From contig CAWHLK010000021.1 in NCBI GenBank assembly GCA_963829965.1, positions 1 through 64,000 of the forward strand: a DNA stretch of 64,000 nt, given 5' to 3'. This stretch comes from DASXZH01 sp963829965. Its GTDB lineage: Bacteria; Armatimonadota; Fimbriimonadia; Fimbriimonadales; Fimbriimonadaceae. The notes beneath the pieces are model-generated. The model ran no database searches and had not been told where the DNA came from. It saw only the letters and a list, made by a program, of their open reading frames with translations. Shown here piece by piece: positions 8,815 through 18,407 of this stretch (its first letter is position 1; the number at the start of each line of letters is the position of its first letter). The position numbers and the translations under genes were made by a program.

Positions 8815-10153
8815 ATGAAGAACGAGGCGGTTCTTGTCACGTTGCTTGTCCAATTGGTTGTCATCGTGATGATCGCCCGCGTTGCGGGCTTGATTGGGCG
8901 TCGGCTTGGGCATCCGATCGTCGTCGGCGAGATCCTTGCAGGCCTATTCTTGGGGCCTTCGTTCCTCGGACGGGCGTTTCCCAGCGCATTCGCCATGCTT
9001 TTCCCGCCGGAGGGGCATCCGGGGTCTACAACACAAATTATCTATCTCATGAGCCAGATCGGCTTGATCTTCCTAATGTTCCTGATCGGCATGGAGTTCG
9101 ATTTTGGGAATGTGCGCGCCCATGGCAAAAGTGCCGCTTTAGTTTCAATAATGGGCATTGCTCTGCCCTTTGCCCTTGGTTGTGGCTTTGGAATATGGTT
9201 GCATCCCTGGTTCCCGCAAACGAACTCTTTGGCGTTCTGCTTATTTATCGGGACCGCCATTTCGATTACGGCGATTCCTATTCTGGGCCGGATCATGATC
9301 GAGTTCAACTTGACGAGGACCGATGTGGGAGTTCTCACGATTACCGCCGCTGCGATTGATGACGCCCTTGGTTGGATCTGCCTTGCCGTCGTGAGCGCGA
9401 TTGTAACTTCCAAGTTGAACGGCTATGCCACCGCCGAGATGATCGGGTTGGTCTGCTTGCTTGCCCTTACATTGGCCAAGGTGGTTCGCCCTGTGGCGAT
9501 ACGTTTGATCGGGAAAGAACTGAAGAACCGCGCGGATTCAGGCATTAGTCTCAACGCTCTTGCTGTGCTTATCGTGGTTATTCTGGGTTCGGCGGCAATC
9601 ACGAACAAAATCGGCATTTCCTCGCTGTTCGGACCCTTTATGCTCGGAGCGATCCTCTACGATCAACAAGAATTCCGCGAAGCAGTTTTCCATCGAATGA
9701 AGGATTTCATCACCGTTTTCTTCTTGCCAATCTTCTTCACGTTCACCGGACTGCACACCGACATGGGCTCGTTGGGGTCGGGAATTATGTGGGCAGCGCT
9801 TGGACTTCTGCTGTTCGTCTCGTTCTTCGGCAAGTTCGTAGGCTGTTTCTTTGCCGCCAAGTTGAGTGGCTTGGGCAATAGGCAAAGCGCGGCCATTGGG
9901 ATCATGATGAACACCAGGGCTCTGATGGGGCTGATCGCGGCGAATATTGGGCGTGAGATGGGGGCGATCCCCGCGCCCGTTTACTGCATGCTCGCTCCTC
10001 ATGTGTGTTTTGAGCACGATGGTGACGTCTCCGGTGCTGCGGCGTTTGATCCCGGGGACCGAGCTTCTTGCTCCGTACACAGACTCCGAGTACGTGCGCA
10101 GCAGGCGAAGAATGGGTCTGGGTGTTCGGGAGCTGGAGAAGGCCGTTATTTGA
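8815..10153 (+). CDS. Cation/proton antiporter, CPA2 type (frameshifted near the end)
   Basis: Inner-membrane Na+(K+)/H+ exchanger with about twelve hydrophobic segments. The N-terminal RRLGHPIVVGEILAGLFLGPS and later the AIDDALGW (Asp-Asp) pair are the family's ion-binding landmarks. The frame breaks near 9990: in the next frame the protein continues SLLMCVLSTMVTSPVLRRL and stops at 10153, which fits the usual last membrane helix (LM..L.TT..TP). The alternative long tail in the original frame, ending at 10167, is Cys- and Ser-rich and unlike the family. No TrkA-type regulatory domain is attached. Confidence 0.85.
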
Positions 10154-10156
10154 GGC

Positions 10157-11142
10157 TTACCACCTGATAAGGTTCGCGCCCCAAACCACGCCGGCGCCGA
10201 AACCAACCGTCATCACGATCATTCCAGGCTTTAATCGTCCTGCCTCAACGGCCTCGCATAGAGCGATCGGAATGGACCCCCCGCTTGTGTTGCCGTATTT
10301 TTGAACATTCACGAAGACCTTTTCGGGCGGAATGCCCAACCGGTTCGCGGCGGATTCAATGATCCTCAAGTTAGCTTGGTGGGGAACGAACAGATCGATG
10401 TCCGAAGGCTCCATTTTGGACATTTCCAGGACCCGGCAGCAGGCGTCGCCCATTGCGTTGACCGCAAACCGATAAACCTCAGCACCGGCCATAAAAACGG
10501 TATTCCTGAAGTTGGCGGAGTTGGGGTTACACGCTGGGTGCAACGTTCCGCCAACCTGGAGATTGATCAATTTGCCACCTGCGCCATCCGCACACAACAC
10601 CGTGTTAATCAGCCCTCGGTCCGTATTCTCTTCTGCTTTCAAAACCACCGCGCCTGCGCCATCGCCGAAAAGTACGCAAGTGGAAACGGTCCGTCCAATC
10701 GATGAGCGGCGTTAAAACGTCGGCGCCGATCACGAGCGCATTGTGGATCGTTCCTGCTTCGACCAACGATGCCGCGACCTGCAGCGAATAAATGAAACCG
10801 GCACAGGCAGCGCCAAGATCAAACGCGCCCGCTCTCTTTGCGCCAATTCGTTCCTGAACCAGGCAAGAAGTGCTCGGGAACGGCATGTCGCCCGTGACCG
10901 TCCCAACAATCACCATCTGAACGTCCAAGGGGTTGAGGCCCGCTCGCTCCAACGCCTGGCTTCCAGCTAGAGCAGCCAGACTGCTGGTGGATTCGCCTTC
11001 GGAGCACATGCGGCGCTCGACGATGCCTGTTCGTTGGCGAATCCATTCGTCGGAAGTTTCTACCAACTTTTCGAGATCGTGGTTTGAGAACCTTGTCCGG
11101 AACCGCGTGCCCAACCGATTGAATCACAGCGCGTCGCGCCAT
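10157..11142 (-). CDS. fabH: 3-oxoacyl-ACP synthase III (frameshifted twice)
   Basis: Starts fatty-acid synthesis by condensing acetyl-CoA with malonyl-ACP. The start MARRAVIQSVGHAVPDKVL is in one frame. After a missing base near 11086 the protein continues SNHDLEKLVETSDEWIRQR, with FDLGAACAGFIYSL carrying the catalytic Cys. After an extra base near 10684 it continues STCVLFGDGAGAVVLK, then FVPHQANLRI with the catalytic His and KYGNTSGGSIPIAL with the Asn. All Cys-His-Asn residues are present, so the gene is probably intact in the genome. It follows plsX directly, in the common yceD-plsX-fabH order. Confidence 0.93.
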
Positions 11143-11143
11143 C

Positions 11144-12130
11144 CTAGTACCCTAACTCCTTAATGCTTGCTTCTATCCGCTGCACAAGCTTGTTGTCGAT
11201 TGCCTTTTGAGCGAGCAAGAGGGCGTTCTTTATCGCCTTCGCGTTACTCCTTCCATGACAGATGAAACAAAGATCATTTAACCCCAGAAGGGGCGAGCCG
11301 CCAACTTCCGCATAATCCATTTTCTTGCGAAGAGGGAGAAATATCTTGCGAAGCGGCCAGTAGGGCATCTGGGCGACAAAGCCCTTGGGCACCTGGTCGC
11401 GAATAAGCTTCATCATCACTTCCGCTACGCCTTCACTGGTTTTAAGGACGATATTGCCGACGAAGGCATCGCACACCACAACGTCAACCGGCGCGGCAAA
11501 CATGTCTTTGCCTTCGATGTTGCCGGCAAACCATTCGTGTCTGGAAAGCAGCCGGAAGGCATCTTTTGCAAAGGCGTTTCCTTTGCCCTCTTCTTCTCCG
11601 ATGTTGAGAAGATGGACCTTGGGTTTTTCTCGGCCCATGATGAGATGCGAATATGCCCGGCCCATTATCGCAAACTCAACGAGATGCTTGGGGTCAATAT
11701 CGGGGCTCGCTCCCGCGTCCAGGAGAAGAAAATTTCCTTTGACGCTCGGCATTTCGCTCGCGATGGCCGGGCGGTAGAAACCGCGCATTGGCCGCCATCT
11801 TATGAGAGTGGAGGAAACCGCGGCTCCCGTGTTTCCGGCGGAGACCATGCAGTTGGCGATTCCTTCTTTCACCAACTCCGTGGCGACCACCAAGGAAGAA
11901 TCTTTCTTTTTGCGCAGAGCTTCCGTGGGCTTCTCGTCCATTTCCACAACTTGAGAGGCGGGATGAACCTGCAGGTTGCCTGGGCAAGGGGTGGGTAACA
12001 GCGGCGTGACGCGATCCGGCTGGCCAACAAGCAGAATATCGCCGTGGATGTGGGGCGCGGCTTCGATAGCGCCAGCCACGATGGCATCCGGGGCGTGATC
12101 CCCGCCCATAGCGTCCAGGGCGATTCTCAA
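11144..12130 (-). CDS. plsX: Phosphate acyltransferase PlsX
   Basis: Makes acyl-phosphate from acyl-ACP, the first step of phospholipid synthesis in the PlsX/PlsY route. It is 328 aa. The start IALDAMGGDHAPDAIVAGA is diagnostic, as are SAGNTGA and the later VVCDAFVGNIVLKTSEG. It starts with TTG overlapping the yceD stop (TTGA), so the genes are translationally coupled. Confidence 0.96.
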   Translation of the reverse strand: MRIALDAMGGDHAPDAIVAGAIEAAPHIHGDILLVGQPDRVTPLLPTPCPGNLQVHPASQVVEMDEKPTEALRKKKDSSLVVATELVKEGIANCMVSAGNTGAAVSSTLIRWRPMRGFYRPAIASEMPSVKGNFLLLDAGASPDIDPKHLVEFAIMGRAYSHLIMGREKPKVHLLNIGEEEGKGNAFAKDAFRLLSRHEWFAGNIEGKDMFAAPVDVVVCDAFVGNIVLKTSEGVAEVMMKLIRDQVPKGFVAQMPYWPLRKIFLPLRKKMDYAEVGGSPLLGLNDLCFICHGRSNAKAIKNALLLAQKAIDNKLVQRIEASIKELGY

Positions 12131-12663
12131 GCTCCGTCGTCCCCGGGCTTCAGAAGTTTCGAAAGCTTCTCGAACTCAGGCCGCCCCTTCACCGCCGGCT
12201 TTTGAGCGACGCGCGCAGCTGCGATCGGGCAATCGCCCTCCCAACCGTGCGGGCACAGGGGTTGCATCGGCATTGCTACCAAGAGATCCTCTCGGAGCAG
12301 CGCTTCCACGATCAGGTTGTTGCCTTCGAACAGTGTGAATGGATCGTCCGGAACAACGCGAGCAAAATCTTGCGAATTGAAGCTGCTCGGCACGCCCTCG
12401 ACCGGAAACTGCTCCTCCACCTCAAAGGTGACGTCGACCTCTATGGGGGCGCTGCAACGGGCACACTCTAGCACGGCCCTGGTTGCAAAGGTGCCGGTGA
12501 TGAGAAGTACGTTTCCTGTGCTGACAGCCTCCAGAAACCCTTCCAAAGGCTTAACGAGGTCTATATCTGCCTCTTCTTCAAGTTCGGTCGAAATGTCTAC
12601 GGAGACTTTTCGGCCCGGGTGCTGCAGCACATCATTTAGATCGAGAAGGTCCTCTCGCCTCAT
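12127..12663 (-). CDS. yceD: DUF177 / YceD family protein
   Basis: A 178-aa member of the YceD (DUF177) family, linked in plants and bacteria to large-subunit rRNA accumulation. It has the central cysteine pair LECARCSAPIEVDV (about residues 83-96) and a C-terminal LCPHGWEGDCP. In most bacteria rpmF (L32) lies between yceD and plsX; here plsX follows directly and rpmF is 24 kb away at 36970. Its own function is not shown by the sequence. Confidence 0.85.
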   Translation of the reverse strand: MRREDLLDLNDVLQHPGRKVSVDISTELEEEADIDLVKPLEGFLEAVSTGNVLLITGTFATRAVLECARCSAPIEVDVTFEVEEQFPVEGVPSSFNSQDFARVVPDDPFTLFEGNNLIVEALLREDLLVAMPMQPLCPHGWEGDCPIAAARVAQKPAVKGRPEFEKLSKLLKPGDDGA

Positions 12664-12723
12664 GACGGTCCGCGCATTTTACCCGGCACGTCTGCGGGGC
12701 TCTGCATCCGCCAAGGTTACCGT

Positions 12724-12860
12724 ATGGGTGGTAGTAGGTGATGGGTGTGGGGTTTTGGGTTTTGGGTGCTAGGTGTTGGGTGTTGGGTGTTGGGTTTTAA
12801 GTTTTGGGTTTTTGGTGTCGGGGTTGAGTGTTGGGTTTTTGGTTTGGGGTTTTGAGTGTT
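12724..12860. repeat. T/G-rich intergenic low-complexity tract
   Basis: About 137 bases of GGGTTTTGGG and GGTGTTGGG units on the plus strand, with runs of three or four G separated by T-rich spacers. Similar tracts lie at 47746, 57671 and 58571. No gene is seen between 12664 and 12876. G-quadruplex formation is possible but inferred. Confidence 0.75.
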
Positions 12861-12876
12861 TTATCAAGAAGCCTTT

Positions 12877-13359
12877 CTAAAGCAGCGCGGGCGACAGCAA
12901 TCCTTCCAACTCCAAGAGCTTGCGCTTGATTGGCAGGCCGCCGCCATAGCCGGTGAGCGAGCCGTCTGAACCGATGACCCGGTGGCAGGGGATGATTACG
13001 GGAATCGGGTTCTGTCCATTGGCGGCCCCGACTGCTCGGGTTGCGCTTGGCTTGCCGATGGCGACCGCGATTTGTAGATAGCTTCTCGTCTCGCCGTAGG
13101 GGATGTTCGATAACTCTTGCCAGACTTTCCTCTGAAACTCTGTGCCTTGAGGGGCCAGTGGTAGATCAAAAGCGTGTCGGCGACCAGCAAAATACTCTTC
13201 TAGCTGGTGAACGGCTTGGGGGGCGGCATTCTCGTTGTAGGTTGCACCTTTGGGCGCGAGGTCGCCTTTGAAGAGAATGTGGGTTAAAACTCCTTGGCCG
13301 TCCGCGACGAGCAGCAATTTTCCCACCGGCGAATCGAGAAAGCGATAAGTGCTTGACAT
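12877..13359 (-). CDS. ogt: Methylated-DNA--protein-cysteine methyltransferase
   Basis: Suicide repair protein that takes the alkyl group from O6-alkylguanine onto its own Cys. From ATG 13359 it is 160 aa. The active site is PVIIPCHRVIGSDG with the acceptor Cys, preceded by the helix-turn-helix region RSYLQIAVAIGKPSATRAVG and followed by the GYGGGLPIKRKLLELEG tail. I chose the inner ATG (MSSTYRF) over the one at 13404 because homology begins there and a TACAAT box ends six bases before it. Confidence 0.93.
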   Translation of the reverse strand: MSSTYRFLDSPVGKLLLVADGQGVLTHILFKGDLAPKGATYNENAAPQAVHQLEEYFAGRRHAFDLPLAPQGTEFQRKVWQELSNIPYGETRSYLQIAVAIGKPSATRAVGAANGQNPIPVIIPCHRVIGSDGSLTGYGGGLPIKRKLLELEGLLSPALL

Positions 13360-13365
13360 GGATTT

Positions 13366-13371
13366 ATTGTA
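13366..13371 (-). promoter_or_regulatory. -10 hexamer for leaderless ogt
   Basis: TACAAT on the minus strand ends six bases before the ogt ATG, which also decides its start. Confidence 0.5.
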
Positions 13372-13645
13372 AGCGAGAGAGGCTTCCGAAATCCTGGCAA
13401 GCAATTTAGGCCACCGGGCGTAAGGGGAACGATAACTTTAGCGGTGGCGGACCACGCGGAAAATGTGCGAGCTTCGAGCCCCTCGGACCGGTCTGACAAG
13501 TCCTTCCTGTCCACCCTGTTCGATGCCCACGCGCCGACCGCTAAAGGTTAATTCCTGGTCGTAGCTGAGAGTTCTCTTCAGTATTTGAACTTACGATCCC
13601 CCGCATCCTTACCAGGAAATAAGAAACCTAGTAAAAACACCTAAT

Positions 13646-13685
13646 CCCAGTAATTTTACCAGGTGACCCCAGCAATATTACGAGG
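13646..13685 (+). promoter_or_regulatory. Direct repeats upstream of flagellin
   Basis: CCCAGTAATTTTACCAGG (13646-13663) and CCCAGCAATATTACGAGG (13668-13685) match at 15 of 18 bases and are spaced 22 bases apart, two helical turns. A weaker copy (CCTAGTAAAAACACC) starts at 13627. They lie about 95 bases before the flagellin start and could be binding sites for an activator or repressor. The rest of the 13372-13777 gap has no gene I can support, and I saw no convincing sigma-28 or sigma-54 box. Confidence 0.4.
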
Positions 13686-13777
13686 AATAAGGCTCAGTGG
13701 ATGAATGCCGTAGCGACGATGAAGCTTGACTATAAGCAGCTCGAGTCGCGACTACAGCGTTAGCACGGAGGAACGCA

Positions 13778-15220
13778 ATGTTTTTCCAGATAAACACAAA
13801 TATAGCAGCGCTTGACACGCTGAAGAATTTGGCAACAGTAAACAATGAGTTGTCAACATCGGAAAACCGACTATCGACGGGTCTGCAAATCAACTCAGCA
13901 GCGGATAACCCCGCGGGATTTATTATCTCGCAGGAATTTCAAGCCGAGATCACAGGTATCGGTCAAGCGATTCAAAACAGCCAGGACACACTGAACTACG
14001 CGAAGACGGCGGGAAGCGCCCTCGGCGAAGTCAGCACACTCTTAAACTCAGCCTATGCACTTGCAGTGTCATCGGCGAACACCGGCGTGCTCAGCCCCGC
14101 GGCTTTGCAGGCCAACCAGACGCAACTTAACTCGATCGTCTCGTCGATCACTCAGATCGCTCAGACGACCCAGTTCGGACAAAGATACATCCTCAACGGA
14201 AGTGCAGGCGTAAACGCGGCAATCACCAATGCCGCCGACGTGTCCGGCATTGCCTTTACGGGGAACTTCGGCGGCCAGTCCATCGTGAGCAACTCAGCAA
14301 TCACACTCACGGTGACTCAGGCGGCAACTGAGGCAAGTCTTACCAGCCAAACATACGCTTTCGCGACAACGACTCTAACTGCGGGCTCTTTCACTATTAA
14401 CGGAACGACGTTTAATACGACATCGAGCGAAACGGTCAATGATATCGTTCAAGCGATCAATGCAGCACAGTCCCAAACCGGGGTTGTAGCTACATACACG
14501 GCCGGCGGCGCCATAACGCTCACCCAGAACACCTACGGATCGGGATTTAACATTGACCTATCCGACGCCAACGGGGTGCTATTGTCCTCGGCTGGCAGCT
14601 CCAACAGCAAAGGCACGGACGCCACTGCCACCGCGACCATAGATACCGCCAATGGTCTCGTGACGGTACCGTTCACGGGTGGGCAGCAAGGCGCCAATGG
14701 TCTTGTACTCCAAGATGCGAGCGGCAACCAGATCGACCTGACCGACAATGGCAACGTTGTTGGCGCAGGGGTCCTGGCTGGCCAACTCAGCGTAGGAGAC
14801 ACTCAGTTCCAGATTGGGCCGAACGCAAACGAAGCGGTTGCGCTCTCAATCCCCAACTTCTCGGCAAACCAGCTCGGCACAGGCGTGGTTGGAGGGCTCA
14901 ACTTGAGCAACCTCGACATCACCTCGTCCAGCGGAGCAAGTGACGCGATTCAGGTCATCAACGCCGCAATCCAGCAGGTTGCGTCGGCGGCAGGAAACAT
15001 CGGTGCGTTCGAAGCGGACATTGTGCAGCCAAACATCAACTCGTTGAACACGGCAAGCACAAGCTTAACAGCCACGAACGCGGACATCGTCGATGTCAAC
15101 GTCGCACAGGAGATGACAACCTTTACGAACTTACAGGTTTTGCAGCAAGCCGGTCTCGCGGTACTCGCTCAAGCGAATGCCAACCCGAACGCGGTGCTTA
15201 ACCTGATTAAGCAAGGATAG
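13778..15220 (+). CDS. Flagellin
   Basis: Filament subunit of the flagellum, 480 aa. The N-terminal D0/D1 region reads FFQINTNIAALDTLKNL and LSTGLQINSAADNPAGF. The C-terminal one has DIVDVNVAQEMTTFTNLQVL and ends VLNLIKQG. Between them, about residues 170-380, is a Thr/Ala/Gly-rich variable domain expected on the filament surface. A good ribosome-binding site (GGAGG) lies before the ATG. No other flagellar genes are present, so it is a stand-alone flagellin locus. Confidence 0.95.
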   Translation: MFFQINTNIAALDTLKNLATVNNELSTSENRLSTGLQINSAADNPAGFIISQEFQAEITGIGQAIQNSQDTLNYAKTAGSALGEVSTLLNSAYALAVSSANTGVLSPAALQANQTQLNSIVSSITQIAQTTQFGQRYILNGSAGVNAAITNAADVSGIAFTGNFGGQSIVSNSAITLTVTQAATEASLTSQTYAFATTTLTAGSFTINGTTFNTTSSETVNDIVQAINAAQSQTGVVATYTAGGAITLTQNTYGSGFNIDLSDANGVLLSSAGSSNSKGTDATATATIDTANGLVTVPFTGGQQGANGLVLQDASGNQIDLTDNGNVVGAGVLAGQLSVGDTQFQIGPNANEAVALSIPNFSANQLGTGVVGGLNLSNLDITSSSGASDAIQVINAAIQQVASAAGNIGAFEADIVQPNINSLNTASTSLTATNADIVDVNVAQEMTTFTNLQVLQQAGLAVLAQANANPNAVLNLIKQG

Positions 15221-15252
15221 CTTTTCTCACCGCGTCTCTCGGCACATCCATG

Positions 15253-15275
15253 GGCCGTCGCTTAATGCGGCGGCC
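15253..15275 (+). terminator. Hairpin after flagellin
   Basis: GGCCGTCGC and GCGGCGGCC form a nine-base-pair stem with a TTAAT loop, 32 bases after the flagellin stop. It lies between convergent flagellin and rimO and could serve both. Confidence 0.6.
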
Positions 15276-15285
15276 TAAAAAGAGC

Positions 15286-16679
15286 TTAGAGAGGTGCGAC
15301 TGGCCTCGACATTCGAAGAGGCTGAAGTGGCCTAGCCGCAGAGAAAAGCTGTCCACCAAGTTCGCCGTAGAGATCGTAAGCTTCGGCTCCGGTTATGTTA
15401 ACATCGGCAAACGAGCCCAAGGCGGCCGTTCCGGGAGCATAAACCAAACCATCGATTTCCGGCGCGTCGCGATAAGATCGTCCGCAAACCCAACCATCGC
15501 GCAGATCCTCCACCAGAATGGGGATTCGGGTTCCAATCTTTCCTTGGTTGACTTCCAACGAGATTTGCTGCTGAACGCGCATGAGCTTATCGAATCGCTC
15601 GTTCTTCACTTTAATTGAAATCTGGTCCTCCATTTCATAGCTAGGCGTACCCGGCTCACGGCTAAAAAGAAACGCCCCCACGCGATCCAGACGCGCCTCT
15701 TTCATGAACTCCAACAGATAGTCGAACTCTCCGTCCGTCTCGCCCGGGAAGCCGACGATGAAGGTTGTTCGAATCGCCGCATCGGGAAGTGCAATTCTCA
15801 GCTTCTCAAACAGAGCCAGATACCGCTCGCCGTCCCAGGGCCTTTTCATCCTGCGCAATGTATCCGGATGGGCGTGCTGCAAGGGGATATCGATGTAGTT
15901 CAGCACTTTGGGCAACTCGGCCATTGCCTGGATCACTTCATCGGTTAGCCGGTTCGGATAAAAATACAAGATCCTGATCCACTCGATGCCCTCAACGTTC
16001 GATAGCTCTCTCAGCAGCCTGGGCAGGGTAAACGCCTTGTAAAGGTCGAAGCCGTACTGAGTCACATCTTGGGCAATGAGATTGATCTCCCTTGTTCCAG
16101 TCTGGGCGAGCCTCTTGGCTTCCGAGAGAATCCGCTCGATAGGCTTGCTTACGTGGCGCCCACGAAAGCTCGGAATCGTGCAAAACGTGCATTGATGGTC
16201 GCAGCCTTCGCTGACTTTCAAATAAGCCGACCAGGTTTTGCCGGTGCGAGTTCTAGTTTCCACGTCTGCCCACCGGTGATGCGGTGGGCTGACGTCGATC
16301 ACGGGGCGCCGCCCTCCAGAACCTTTCGGGCAAGGTCTCCAAAGTTCGCCATATGGCCAACGCCCACGTACATGTCGGCACCCGGCGCAAGTCTTGAGAG
16401 TTCGACTCCAAGCCTCTGGCTCAGACACCCGGCGACGATTACTTTCTTGGCTCTGCCCGCCCTTTTCTCCCGGACGGCATCCTTTATTGCGCGGACGCTT
16501 TCGGCTTTCGCGGATTCCAAAAAGCCACATGTGTTGATTACGATCACGTCATGTTTGCGGGCTTTGGCGTCAACGTCGAATCCTTCGCCGTCGAGAACGC
16601 CGGCGATTTCCTCGCTGTCGACCTCGTTCTTGGCGCAACCGAGGGTTACAAGCTTAACTTTCGGATTCAAACTGGGCAC
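15286..16679 (-). CDS. rimO: Ribosomal protein S12 methylthiotransferase (frameshifted)
   Basis: Radical-SAM enzyme that adds a methylthio group to an aspartate of ribosomal protein S12. The N-terminal UPF0004 domain has VTLGCAKNEVDSE, INTCGFL and AGCLSQR (three cluster Cys). The frame changes near 16305, after VLEGG, and continues PVIDVSPPHHRWADVE. The radical-SAM motif CDHQCTFCTIP (CxxxCxxC) follows, then YIDIPLQHAHPDTLRRMKRP, which points to RimO rather than MiaB, and a C-terminal TRAM domain ending with about 20 extra residues. The start is GTG. Confidence 0.9.
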
Positions 16680-16715
16680 TTCGCGTGTTCTACGTTGTCC
16701 GGCACGTATAGTCTG

Positions 16716-17579
16716 CTATCGGGACCACATATAAGCCTCAGGATTGACAATATAGCCTTGCCACTGAGGTTCTGCGTTGCAACCGCTGGTGAGAATCGGC
16801 GGGGCGATTGCCTTGACGCTTCCGTCCACCCGGGCCACATTCATCAGGCCGGAATGCCATGGCCAAGCGTGGCCGTAAACGACCGGTGAAGATCCATCAC
16901 CGCTCCAACCTTCGCTCGAAGCGAAAACGTCTGTGGCCGGGGCCAAGTCAAAGGAATCGACCTTCGATCCGGAGTCAATCTCGTATCTGCAGGGCGGGAT
17001 CACGAGCCAGTTTCCACCTCCAAAGGGGGTGCCACTGCTGTTTCGCGCCCACACACTATCCAGGAACATGATCGTTTTGGAAGGATCGGAGATTGAAGCA
17101 ACCGACTGAGGCTGTGACTGCCAAACTCCGTCGATTTCAACAACCGGCGATAGATAGATGTAGTTGAACCCTATATCGGAATGGAGGCTTGCCAAATAAT
17201 ATTGGGCATACGTGTCGTTTGGCACGAAATCCTCGTCATAGTTACCGTAGGCGGCGGATCGGGCGCCATTGTCTCCCGGGTCTTTGAAGATATCGAATGA
17301 TTTGGCGTACGGCAAAAGCAGTTGGACCCAAGTGCGGTCACTGGTTGGATCCGGTTGCGGAGCGCCTGGCTCGTAGTTTACGGGCGTGTAATAGTCATCG
17401 TAATCGCCGACGTATAACTCCATAGCGAGGGAAGCTTGGTGAAGATTGCTTGCGCAGGCCGACTTGAACGCGGCTGCTTTGACCTGAACCAAGACAGGAA
17501 AAAGTATTAGCGCCAGAATCACAACAATGGCAAGCGCTATCAAGAGTTCCGTTACTGTAAAGCCCTTGAACCGTTTCAA
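16716..17579 (-). CDS. Type IV pilin-like protein with H-x9-DG motif (DUF1559-like)
   Basis: A secreted prepilin-type protein (287 aa). The N-terminus GFTVTELLIALAIVVILALI is a class III prepilin signal with cleavage after the Gly and Glu at mature position 5. Near the C-terminus HSGLMNVARVDG is an exact H-x9-DG motif, as in the large DUF1559-type pilin families of Planctomycetes and Armatimonadota. The middle domain is Asp/Tyr-rich. The start is TTG with a TATAAT about 18 bases upstream. It is probably exported by a type II/IV pilus-like machine whose genes are not in the window. Confidence 0.9.
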   Translation of the reverse strand: MKRFKGFTVTELLIALAIVVILALILFPVLVQVKAAAFKSACASNLHQASLAMELYVGDYDDYYTPVNYEPGAPQPDPTSDRTWVQLLLPYAKSFDIFKDPGDNGARSAAYGNYDEDFVPNDTYAQYYLASLHSDIGFNYIYLSPVVEIDGVWQSQPQSVASISDPSKTIMFLDSVWARNSSGTPFGGGNWLVIPPCRYEIDSGSKVDSFDLAPATDVFASSEGWSGDGSSPVVYGHAWPWHSGLMNVARVDGSVKAIAPPILTSGCNAEPQWQGYIVNPEAYMWSR

Positions 17580-17618
17580 CTCTAAACTAGTTGTAATTAT
17601 ATCTCAATGGCGGTTAGC

Positions 17619-18407
17619 CTAAAACCGGTGGCTCTTTTGAAGCCCATACACGTCGACTGCGCCTACCTGCTCCAAGCCGAGCGCCTGGTACCAATCGATA
17701 AGCGCCGGATCGCACTGCAATTCTAATATAACACGTTCTTGCATGGCCAGCTGCTCTACCGCAAAAACAATTGAAGAACCGAAGCCCCTCGACCGATAGG
17801 GCACGGACACGCATAGGTTGTAGAGTCCAAGAACACTGTCTGTTCTGTGCAACATAACAGCTGCGACCGGGCGTTCCCGAATGTCGGGCCGTTCCAGGTC
17901 ATAAAGCTGCAGTTCTGCGGAACGTACGGTTGCTTGGGCAATTCGGTCTCTTATGTTGGCGGATTGTGTGGAGAAAAACTGCCACATCATGAAGTCGGCC
18001 AGCCTGTGCCGGTCCATCGCCGTAGGAGCAAACCGCAGCTTTCCGGCTGCTCCCGTGCCAGCTTTGGCATTGGTCATCACAGCAAGGGAGTAGACCCTGA
18101 CAAACCCCGCCCTATCCAAATCCACGTAGGCGCCCTCACCGGTTCCATATCGAATGACGTAGACGTTAAAGAAAGGGCGCGCGCCGGCGAGTTTGACCAG
18201 GGCTTCGGTATCGATCTTCTTGCCGTCCTCGCAAAACGCAAAGTTGCAGATCGGATGCTCAAAGGCGTTGGTTACCGCTTTCCAGCCTGTACCGGTGACG
18301 TTCTCGGTCCCCAAGATGCCTTTGGCAATCGACCAATAGGTCTTCTCCAGGTTCTGCGAAAGCGCGGGATAAAGGTCGGTCGAAATCACAAAACGAAGCT
18401 CCACCAA
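17619..18407 (-). CDS. GNAT-family acetyltransferase
   Basis: A 262-aa protein whose C-terminal third is a GNAT acyl-CoA-binding domain: VLGLYNLCVSVPYRSRGFGSSIV (read in two parts) holds the R/Q-x-x-G-x-G/A-type loop (YRSRGFGSS), and DWYQALGLEQVG is the usual last strand-helix. The N-terminal 120 residues are of a type I do not recognise and may choose the substrate. The start is TTG (or the next GTG), overlapping the end of the upstream hydrolase by about 20 bases, so the two probably form an operon. The substrate is unknown. Confidence 0.75.
   Translation of the reverse strand: MVELRFVISTDLYPALSQNLEKTYWSIAKGILGTENVTGTGWKAVTNAFEHPICNFAFCEDGKKIDTEALVKLAGARPFFNVYVIRYGTGEGAYVDLDRAGFVRVYSLAVMTNAKAGTGAAGKLRFAPTAMDRHRLADFMMWQFFSTQSANIRDRIAQATVRSAELQLYDLERPDIRERPVAAVMLHRTDSVLGLYNLCVSVPYRSRGFGSSIVFAVEQLAMQERVILELQCDPALIDWYQALGLEQVGAVDVYGLQKSHRF

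Noticed and set aside
12724..12860. CRISPR array or tandem repeat with fixed unit
   Set aside because: The units vary in length and sequence and there are no spacers of regular size.
13405..13777. A small gene upstream of flagellin
   Set aside because: Frames here lack start sites and domains; the region looks regulatory.
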